Positions 56,777 through 64,000 of a stretch of DNA of 64,000 nt are shown piece after piece; positions within the stretch are counted from its first letter, which is position 1, and each line of letters starts with the position of its first letter. The DNA is taken from the NCBI GenBank assembly GCA_052174495.1, contig JBQMRR010000015.1:33133-97132 (forward strand), given 5' to 3'. This stretch comes from Arsenophonus sp052174495 (GTDB lineage Bacteria > Pseudomonadota > Gammaproteobacteria > Enterobacterales > Enterobacteriaceae). The position numbers and the translations under genes were made by a program. The notes below the pieces were generated by a model. The model made no database searches, had not been told where the DNA came from, and was given only the letters and a program-made list of their open reading frames with translations.

Positions 56777-57973
56777 TCACATAGCTAATGTTTTAACATA
56801 ATTTATTGCCATTTGACGTGCTTCATTATCAATTGCTAATACTGCATCAATGCTATCAGGTTCAGCTAAACTTAACTTTTCTACTGTATCTATATTAACT
56901 TGCGCAATATCAGTAAATTGAAGTTTTCCTGCTAAAAATGCAGCAACAGAAACTTCATTCGCAGCATTTAAAATTGTGGTCGCTGCTTGCCCATGTTGGG
57001 AAGCATCAATTGCTAATTTCAAACAGGGGTAACGTTGATAATCTGGAGCAATAAAAGTCAATGAAGATAATTGTTTAAAATCGAGCGCAGCTGCACCTGA
57101 AGGAATACGATCTGGATAAGCCATACTATAAGAAATTGGTGTTCGCATATCAGGCGTACCTAATTGAGCGATCACACTTCCATCTTGATAGCGAACCATT
57201 GAATGAATAACAGATTCTGGATGGATGATAACTTCAATTTGATCGTCTGAAGCATTAAAGAAATACCGTGCTTCAATATATTCAAGCCCTTTGTTAATCA
57301 TCGTTGCTGAATCAACCGAGATCTTACGCCCCATAGACCAATTAGGGTGATTGCAAGCCCCATTAGGTGTCATCTTCTTAAGAGAAGCGAGCGGAATTTC
57401 ACGAAAAGGGCCACCAGATCCAGTTAATACTATGCGCGTTATTCCGTGTTTTTCAAGATTGGAAAAACCCAAATTACGTTGAATTTTAATTGGTAAACTT
57501 TGGAATATAGCATTATGCTCACTATCAATAGGCAGCACCTGAGCACCATATTTTTTAATTGCGTCAAAAAAAAATTTCCCACTAGTAATCAATGATTCTT
57601 TATTGGCTAATAAAATACGCTTACCTTGACGGATTGCAGATAATGTTGGTATTAAACCAGCAATTCCAGTAATTGCTGACATAACTTGGTCAACATTATC
57701 AAGTGCCGCTAGTTCACAAACTCCCCTTTGACCTGATAAAACTTTAGTTTTACATCCTTGTTTACTTAGTAAACTTCTTAGATTATTGGCTGATTTTTCA
57801 TCTGACATAGCAGCATATTGTGGCTGGAATTCTAAGCATTGTTGAATCATAGTAGCCACATTTTTATGTGCAACTAATGCTATAATTTTAAATTTTGCTA
57901 GATTTTCCTTAACTACTGATAGTGTTGTTTTGCCAATTGAACCGGTCGAGCCTAAAATTGTCAGACGTATCAT
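56777..57973 (-). CDS. dxr: 1-Deoxy-D-xylulose 5-phosphate reductoisomerase
   Basis: Dxr (IspC) converts DXP to MEP, the committed step of the non-mevalonate isoprenoid pathway, using NADPH and a divalent metal. The 398-residue length equals that of E. coli. The NADPH motif LGSTGSIGKTTL opens the protein; LLANKESLI, DSEHNAIFQ, TGSGGPF and NHPNWSMGRKISVDSATMINKGLE form the active site. It is the last surviving gene of the rpsB-tsf-pyrH-frr-dxr series; ispU, next in E. coli, is not found and IS256 remains lie beyond. Confidence 0.97.
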   Translation of the reverse strand: MIRLTILGSTGSIGKTTLSVVKENLAKFKIIALVAHKNVATMIQQCLEFQPQYAAMSDEKSANNLRSLLSKQGCKTKVLSGQRGVCELAALDNVDQVMSAITGIAGLIPTLSAIRQGKRILLANKESLITSGKFFFDAIKKYGAQVLPIDSEHNAIFQSLPIKIQRNLGFSNLEKHGITRIVLTGSGGPFREIPLASLKKMTPNGACNHPNWSMGRKISVDSATMINKGLEYIEARYFFNASDDQIEVIIHPESVIHSMVRYQDGSVIAQLGTPDMRTPISYSMAYPDRIPSGAAALDFKQLSSLTFIAPDYQRYPCLKLAIDASQHGQAATTILNAANEVSVAAFLAGKLQFTDIAQVNIDTVEKLSLAEPDSIDAVLAIDNEARQMAINYVKTLAM

Positions 57974-58108
57974 CTTGATATATATGCTCTACTATTTAAT
58001 TAATAAAGAATTATAACTAATTCAGATATATGCATAAAGTAATAAATTAAAAGATATAATAAACCCATACTTACTTTATACACATCTTATAACTTTATTA
58101 TAAAAGGT

Positions 58109-58666
58109 TTAAAATTCCATCAATTCTTTTTCTTTTTTTTCCAGAGATTCATCAATTTTCATAATATAATTATCAGTTAATTTCTGAATTTCATCTTGTG
58201 CTCTACGTTCATGATCATCACTAATTTTTTTATCTTTTAGTAAGGTCTTAATCTTATCATTCGCATCACGCCGTCCATTACGAACAGATACACGCCCCTG
58301 TTCAGCATTATTACGGACAACTTTAATTAAATTCTTACGTCGTTCTTCCGTTAACGGTGGTAAAGATAGACGTATAATGGTTCCTGCTGAAGAAGGATTA
58401 AGACCTAGGTCTGATGCTATAATGGCTTTTTCTACTGACGGCGCTAACGTACGATCAAACACACTAATGGCAAGTGTACATGAATCCTCAGTTGTAATAT
58501 TCGCTAACTGATGTAATGGGGTTGCAGAACCATAATATTCAACCATTATACCATCCAATAAACTTGGCGATGCCCGACCAGTACGAACTTTATTAATTTG
58601 ACTTTTGAATGATTCAACGCTTTTTCTCATACGTTCTTGAGCATCTTTTTTAATTTTATTAATCAC
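58109..58666 (-). CDS. frr: Ribosome recycling factor
   Basis: RRF splits post-termination ribosomes with EF-G. The 185-residue product has the family length and the features KVRTGRASPSLLDGIMVEYYG, RLSLPPLTEERRK and the C-terminal helix ending DESLEKKEKELMEF. It is oriented with pyrH upstream and dxr downstream, with gaps of about 115 and 135 bases. Confidence 0.98.
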   Translation of the reverse strand: MINKIKKDAQERMRKSVESFKSQINKVRTGRASPSLLDGIMVEYYGSATPLHQLANITTEDSCTLAISVFDRTLAPSVEKAIIASDLGLNPSSAGTIIRLSLPPLTEERRKNLIKVVRNNAEQGRVSVRNGRRDANDKIKTLLKDKKISDDHERRAQDEIQKLTDNYIMKIDESLEKKEKELMEF

Positions 58667-58780
58667 ATTTAAACCCTTATAAGTGGTTATAAATATTTAG
58701 GCTATAACCGATACCCAATTCAATTATTTAACGATGCTAATAATATTATATCGCCAAAATCATCTATGTTTCTTAAGAGA

Positions 58781-59509
58781 TTAATCACGCGAGATTAACG
58801 TGCCTTCATTTTCACCCATCATAATTCGATGTAACGCACTAGGTTTATTCATGTTAAAAACACGAATAGGTAAATTATGATCACGAGCCAAAATAAATGC
58901 CGCTAAATCCATCACTTTTAATTCGTGTTCTAATACATCTTGATAAGTTAATTTTTTATAAAAAACAGCATCTGAATGGTTTGATGGGTCGCCGGAATAA
59001 ACGCCATCAACTTTGGTTGCTTTTAAAATAATATCTGCTTCAATTTCTATTCCTCGTAAACAAGCTGCTGAATCTGTTGTAAAAAAAGGATTTCCAGTTC
59101 CTGCTGAGAAAATAACAACTCTGCCATTACGAAGCAAGCTAATTGCTTCAGCCCAACTATAATTATCACACACACCATTTAATGGTATTGCAGACATGAG
59201 TCTGGCATTAACATATGCACGATGTAAAGCATCACGCATAGCTAATCCATTCATTACTGTCGCCAACATTCCCATGTGATCCCCAACAACACGATTCATA
59301 CCAGCTTCAGCTAGACGTGTACCACGAAATAGGTTACCACCACCAATAACTATACCAACCTGTATCGCTAATTCTACCAGTTCCTTAATTTCATATGCCA
59401 TACGATCTAAAACGCTTGCATCAATACCAAAACCTTCTGAACCTTGCAAAGCTTCGCCGCTAAGCTTAAGTAAAATACGCTGATATACGGGTTTTGTATT
59501 AGTTGCCAT
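58781..59509 (-). CDS. pyrH: Uridylate kinase
   Basis: PyrH phosphorylates UMP to UDP in pyrimidine nucleotide synthesis. The 242-residue product begins MATNTKPVYQRILLKLSGEALQG. The amino-acid-kinase motifs VIGGGNLFRG, AGTGNPFFTTDSAACLRG and LKATKVDGVYSGDP are intact. In E. coli it closely follows tsf; here 1.35 kb with an IS481 remnant separates the two, so it probably depends on a new promoter. Confidence 0.98.
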   Translation of the reverse strand: MATNTKPVYQRILLKLSGEALQGSEGFGIDASVLDRMAYEIKELVELAIQVGIVIGGGNLFRGTRLAEAGMNRVVGDHMGMLATVMNGLAMRDALHRAYVNARLMSAIPLNGVCDNYSWAEAISLLRNGRVVIFSAGTGNPFFTTDSAACLRGIEIEADIILKATKVDGVYSGDPSNHSDAVFYKKLTYQDVLEHELKVMDLAAFILARDHNLPIRVFNMNKPSALHRIMMGENEGTLISRD

Positions 59510-59699
59510 GGTATTTCGTCCTGAACAGATAAATTATTGAAGATTTAAAATTCTTAGTTTAAAGTATAAGTATAAAATACTTGATTAGTTATCACTTCTC
59601 AGAAGATAATATGGTTTTTTAAATAATTTAGATTTAACTTTGAATTTATATTTTTATAAACTATAATGGAGTTTTACTATTAATTACTAATTATACTAA

Positions 59700-60592
59700 T
59701 TCCTGATTGTACAGCAAAGTATATTGATGCAGAGTGATCTTAAACTATTTACTAGAATTAAATAATGGCTTTGCAGCTCATCTATAACTATGCGATTAAA
59801 TCGTTCAACTATAGCATTTTCAGAATGCCTAATCGAGCTGTGTCAGTGTTCTATACCAAATTCTGCACAGAAATAGGTGAATTCCTGTTTTCCCGGTGGC
59901 TAAATATTTTCATAGATAAAAAGGTGTTTTATAAATTCTTTGTTATTATCTGTAAGTATCTAATGGATAGATGTGTGGAGATACTCGATTAAGATCACAT
60001 AAAAAAAGTTGAGTGCAGTCCGCGCGGTCTCATAATTGTAAAAACCTATAAGACAATTGAGTGCCATGATATATGCCTAGAAAAAGATGACATCGTGAAG
60101 TTTTATTTGGTATCATCAGAACGTATTTATATCTAAGTGTAGGATAAAAATAAGTTTGTAGCTTTTAAATCCTTTACGCTTTACCTTGACGAGAAGTGGG
60201 AAACTTTTCCTCTTTATTTTACGCAAAGTACCGTTTATATCTGCATAAACAGCGATCTGACTAGATAAAATATTATGTGAGGGTTAAGGAATTCAAGTGC
60301 TACTGTCAGTATATTATTGAGGGGGCAAAAAGGTTTTTCGTCAAAACACGATAGTAAATATAGCTATGATCATCAACATCATCTCATTTTCACTATTTAG
60401 GAATTATAAATTGGTATATGCCATAACGTTTACTTAATATAGACACAGGATCTTTATCTACCTGAATAGCAGGAGAGATTTAGGTGTTGTAGTTAGCTGA
60501 GGATAGAGCGTCAGCATCATGATATTTTACCTTAACTATATCTCTCAGAGTCATCGTAGCATAAATAGAGTTACCTACAACGACAAGGATCT
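59700..60592 (-). mobile_element. IS481-family insertion sequence between tsf and pyrH, degenerate
   Basis: On the minus strand the start (CCTTGTCGTTGTAGGTAACTC) matches the other two copies. Transposase pieces follow in order: VLTKNLFAPSIIYL (family AL-RHLLLPLDDLL), LEFLNPH (REFLNPD), LTDNNKEF (LTDNGKEF, carrying a catalytic aspartate), HEFTYLCAEFGIEH-like and SENAIVERFNRIVIDELQSHY (GMVERFNGRIEDVLQSHR, carrying the catalytic glutamate). Stops and frameshifts make it dead. The 75-codon plus-strand open stretch at 59765-59992 is a shadow of this conserved C-terminal part. Confidence 0.82.
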
Positions 60593-60855
60593 AAGGATCT
60601 ATATAATGATCAGGAACCAAATAATTAATTAAGTTTTTTATTTCTTTAGTAAGAAGAAAATTTAGTTTAATATTAACTTTAATCTATTGGATTAAGCATA
60701 TGTCAAATAAATAATTTAATAGTAAATTTCATTTATAATAATTTAGTTTTAAAAAATTTTTAGAGTTATCTAAAATAAAACTGTTTGTTATTGGCTAATT
60801 TTAATAAATGGTATTAATATTTACTTATTGCCGATATTTCAGGAATAAAATCAGT

Positions 60856-61668
60856 TTATAGTTTTTCAATACCTTCACCAACTTCAAAACGAATAAAGTT
60901 AGTCACTGTTACGTTTTTCTCTTTTAGTAACGCACCAACTGTTTTGCTTGGATCTATAATAAATTGTTGACCAGTTAAAGAAATTTCATTAATGAATTTA
61001 TTCATACGGCCAGTTACTATTTTTTCCGCAATTTCACGAGACTTACCAGATTGCATTGCTATGTCAAATTGAATTTGATATTCATGAGTAAGAATATCGC
61101 TTAGCACATCTGCTGGTGTAACACATTCAGGTTTGCTCGCTGCGATATGCATCGCAATATGCTTAATAAGTTCATCATCTGCACCTTTAGCAGATACAAA
61201 AACGCCAATACGAGAGCCATGTAAGTAATAGCCGATTTTTCCACCTTCTATAATCTCGATTCGACGAATATTAATATTTTCACCAATTTTGGTGACAATT
61301 GTTGTACGTTGTTCTTCAAATTTCGTCTTTAATTCATCAATATTTGAAGATTTATTTTCAACAACGGATTTCAATATTTCATTACCGAATGCTATAAAAC
61401 TTGCATCTTTAGCTACAAAATCCGTTTCACAATTTAATTCAAGCAATGCTCCAAATTTACGATTATCAGAAATTTTTGCCATTACTACGCCTTCGGTTGC
61501 TACTCGACCAGCTTTCTTAGCAGCTTTTGCTTGACCTGATTTACGCATATTATCGATAGCTAATTTAATATTTCCGCTAGCTTCAATCAATGCTTTTTTA
61601 CACTCCATTATACCTGATCCAGTACGTTCGCGTAGTTCTTTTACTAAAGCAGCACTAATTCGAAACAT
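60856..61668 (-). CDS. tsf: Elongation factor Ts
   Basis: EF-Ts exchanges nucleotide on EF-Tu. The 270-residue product starts MFRISAALVKELRERTGSGIMECKKAL and carries the conserved TDFVAKD (NCETDFVAKDASF) and KIGENINIRR. E. coli EF-Ts has 283 residues; the protein here stops at VGEGIEKL and lacks the last helix residues (VETDFAAEVAAMSKQS). The stop is a clean TAA, and the core domains are complete. It follows rpsB by about 160 bases, as in the usual rpsB-tsf operon. Confidence 0.97.
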   Translation of the reverse strand: MFRISAALVKELRERTGSGIMECKKALIEASGNIKLAIDNMRKSGQAKAAKKAGRVATEGVVMAKISDNRKFGALLELNCETDFVAKDASFIAFGNEILKSVVENKSSNIDELKTKFEEQRTTIVTKIGENINIRRIEIIEGGKIGYYLHGSRIGVFVSAKGADDELIKHIAMHIAASKPECVTPADVLSDILTHEYQIQFDIAMQSGKSREIAEKIVTGRMNKFINEISLTGQQFIIDPSKTVGALLKEKNVTVTNFIRFEVGEGIEKL

Positions 61669-61826
61669 CTGATTTATTCCTTAATATTCCTGATTGAATA
61701 GGGAGAATCCCACGCAGACAATTCCTATTCCAATAAGTAAAAAGAAAGTAATTAGGGCATATAATCAATATATTATAAACCTGGTCTCCATAATATTTTC
61801 CCATCAATGACGAAGAGATGTCCTTA

Positions 61827-62552
61827 TTATTCAGGATCTATCAAGATTTCTTTTAGTTTAAATTCTTGATCTTGATGACGACCTTTATAAACAGCTTCAA
61901 CAACAGCATCTAAATATAATTTAACTGCACGGATCGCATCATCATTACCAGGAATGATGTAATTAACACTATCTGGATTAGAATTAGTATCAACAATCGC
62001 AAATACAAGGATACCTAAGTTATTTGCTTCTTTAATAGCAATATGCTCATGTTCTGCATCAATAACAAATAAAGCATCAGGTAAACCATCCATTTCTTTA
62101 ATACCACCCAAACTATTTTCTAGCTTGCTAAGTTCACGGGTACGTATCAATGCTTCTTTTTTGGTTAATTTATCAAAAGTGCCATCCTGAGATTGTGCTT
62201 CTAAATCTTTTAGACGCTTAATAGACTGACGAACAGTTTTCCAGTTAGTCAACATACCACCTAACCATCGGTGATTAACAAAATACTGATCACAATTATT
62301 AGCCGATTTTTTTATCGATTCGCTTGCTGCGCGCTTAGTACCAACAAACAGAATTTTTCCTTTTCGTGAAGAAATTTTAGTTAATTCATCTAATGCTTCA
62401 TTGAACATTTGAACAGTTTTTTCCAAATTAATGATATGCACTTTATTGCGTACACCAAAGATATAAGTTTTCATCTTTGGATTCCAGTAACGAGTTTGAT
62501 GACCAAAGTGAACTCCTGCTTGAAACATATCGCGCATGGAAACAGTTGCCAT
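61827..62552 (-). CDS. rpsB: 30S ribosomal protein S2
   Basis: S2 is a late-assembling small-subunit protein that helps to dock S1. The 241-residue length equals that of E. coli. MATVSMRDMFQAGVHFGHQTRYWNPKM, FVNHRWLGGMLTNWKT and GIPVVAIVDTNSNPD-like (here GILVFAIVDTNSNPD) are diagnostic. It is first in the rpsB-tsf operon, with a leader of about 110 bases to the predicted promoter. Confidence 0.98.
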   Translation of the reverse strand: MATVSMRDMFQAGVHFGHQTRYWNPKMKTYIFGVRNKVHIINLEKTVQMFNEALDELTKISSRKGKILFVGTKRAASESIKKSANNCDQYFVNHRWLGGMLTNWKTVRQSIKRLKDLEAQSQDGTFDKLTKKEALIRTRELSKLENSLGGIKEMDGLPDALFVIDAEHEHIAIKEANNLGILVFAIVDTNSNPDSVNYIIPGNDDAIRAVKLYLDAVVEAVYKGRHQDQEFKLKEILIDPE

Positions 62553-62671
62553 TTAAACCTCTATAATTTAGTAAATTTAGGCTATGTGTCTCTACAGATC
62601 TTATTCTCTCCGATTCATTAATTGAAGATTTTCTGCAATTAAGAGCACCCTGAAAAGCTATCTAACTCTGT

Positions 62672-62680
62672 ATTATAACA
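62672..62680 (-). promoter_or_regulatory. Extended -10 promoter of rpsB-tsf
   Basis: The minus strand reads TGTTATAAT, a perfect TATAAT with the TGN extension, about 120 bases before the rpsB start. No good -35 is seen, which extended -10 promoters tolerate. Confidence 0.55.
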
Positions 62681-63014
62681 TAATTAAGTTTATATTAGAG
62701 CTAATTAATATTTTTCTATATTAGAAATGCAAAATAATCTCTACATTTTATGTCATAAAATGACAAATAATACCAGTTATAATTATATTTCTGAGCTTAA
62801 TTCTATTTGAGGATTAAAAATAATGCTACTGATTAAGATATTATTTAGGTTGTAATGAATATTACATCTCATTTCTAAGTAAAATTTACTTTGACACAAT
62901 TTTATTATATGTGATAGCTAATGGCATCAATTTATAATTTTATGTGACTCAGTCATAATAATTTAAGTTAAAAAGCTAAATACTTTCAGGCTATTTGTTT
63001 AGTCTAGGATTATT

Positions 63015-64000
63015 ATATAAATGCTCGTCGCACATCCCCCCTTATTTATGGTAATATAGTTACTGAAGGATATAAGTTAGGAACAAAATATCATAATGAT
63101 GAAAAAAGGAGGGGGGAGTACACACCTCCTCTTCCATCATCAAATAAAACTACAATACCTAAAAACTAATGCTACTCTTTAAGTCTAGAAGAGTTTCTGT
63201 CTATTGACTAAGACTTAGAGCATTTTTAAGCTTATTGTCTCTAAAAGGTAAAACGAAATAATGTTGATAATTATAGACATTTTCTGTATTATTTGGCGAT
63301 GACGCTGTCACTTGTTCAAGAAGCCATAGTAAGCCATAGTTTTTTCTGCGAAAAATATTTTCTCCCCTATTAACGATCTATTAGTAATCGTATCCAAGTT
63401 TTTAAATTCAGTAAGTATTCTTGATCTAGTAAGATCGCTGTTTATGCAGTCCTTAAGAAGAAATTTACGTGAAATGAGGCAAAGCACCCGAAGTTGAAAC
63501 CATAAAGCGTTTAAAACTACTAGCATTATTATCTATACCTAGTTTTAAATATCTTTCGTAAATGACAAACAAAACTTTACGACATTATTTTTCATAAATA
63601 TAGATCACATTACTCAATGAGTTTTATTCGTCTATTCAGGGCCAAGATCGTAATATAACGCTCAACTCTTTTTATATGATCTTAACCAAATATGCTCAAT
63701 GGTTATTTATTGAATACTTACAGATAATAGCAAAGAATTTACAGACCGCATTTTATTCTGTAAAAATGTTTAGCTATTGAAAATATAAATTTCCATATTT
63801 GTGTACAGAGTTTGGTATAGAATACTAAATTAATGCGCCGATATATTCTCGACTATGTATAGTCAAGCAATTTAATTGGCACATGGAAAAAGATGCGCTC
63901 TTCAGAGCTATTATTTAATTTTAGTTAAAAATTTGAGATCACTCTGCATTAATATGGTTAGCTGTGCAATCAAGAGCTACCTCAAATTAATATTAAGTAG
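63015..64000 (+). mobile_element. IS481-family insertion sequence, degenerate, reaching the window end
   Basis: The left end GCTCGTCGCACATCCCCCC matches the copy at 14.92 kb. The order of transposase pieces is LRRNLREMRQ and HKAFKT, then NKQNFTTLFFINIDHIT--VLFVYSG, LYDLNQICSMVIY and ILTDNSKEFTDRI (family ILTDNGKEFTDRL). All are separated by stops or frameshifts. An insert with GGAGGGGGGAG and a duplicated AAGCCATAGT near 63320 is peculiar to this copy. The 72-codon minus-strand open stretch (63308-63526) is a shadow. Confidence 0.78.

Noticed and set aside
59765..59992. 75-residue hypothetical protein on the plus strand
   Set aside because: The opposite strand carries the conserved IS481 transposase C-terminus; this is its shadow.

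Overview
The window looks like part of the chromosome of a gamma-proteobacterial (Enterobacterales-type) insect endosymbiont in an intermediate stage of genome decay. The evidence is strong AT richness, housekeeping proteins that read close to Escherichia coli, local gene orders that match E. coli, and very low coding density. I count 19 apparently intact genes, about 15.9 kb or roughly a quarter of the window. The rest is recognisable pseudogenes, dead insertion sequences (IS) and AT-rich sequence I cannot assign. The lineage cannot be fixed from sequence alone; an Arsenophonus-like or Sodalis-like symbiont would fit.

Layout. (1) 0.4-7.3 kb: efp and groES-groEL are intact on the minus strand, with a clear sigma-32 heat-shock promoter; epmB and aspA are pseudogenes on the plus strand. 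(2) 7.4-16 kb: IS256-family and IS481-family remnants, a dusA pseudogene and a perfect 9 x 8 bp tandem repeat. (3) 16-18.5 kb: intact dnaB-alr. (4) 18.8-22.3 kb: more mobile-element remains. (5) 23.3-32.3 kb: an intact LysR regulator (lrhA/hexA) followed in normal operon order by a wholly decayed nuoA-B-CD-E-F-G run (respiratory complex I). (6) 33.8-47 kb: nested dead elements around intact dolP, diaA and sodA. (7) 47.2-53 kb: the aroK-aroB-damX-dam-rpe-gph-trpS cluster in E. coli order, with dam and gph dead. (8) 53-64 kb: further remnants, a 90-bp perfect palindrome inside head-to-head IS256 fragments, then dxr, frr, pyrH, an IS481 remnant, tsf and rpsB, and an IS481 copy running off the end.

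The surviving genes serve translation (efp, tsf, rpsB, frr, trpS), protein folding (groESL), replication (dnaB, diaA), envelope and cell wall (alr, dolP, damX), isoprenoid, pyrimidine and shikimate steps (dxr, pyrH, aroK, aroB), the pentose phosphate pathway (rpe) and oxidative defence (sodA). Complex I, aspartase, Dam methylation, EF-P beta-lysine synthesis and phosphoglycolate phosphatase are lost. No transposase frame is intact, so the IS expansion appears extinct. I found no rRNA, tRNA or CRISPR array, and no convincing new biological system. The most unusual structure is the long perfect palindrome near 56.0 kb.
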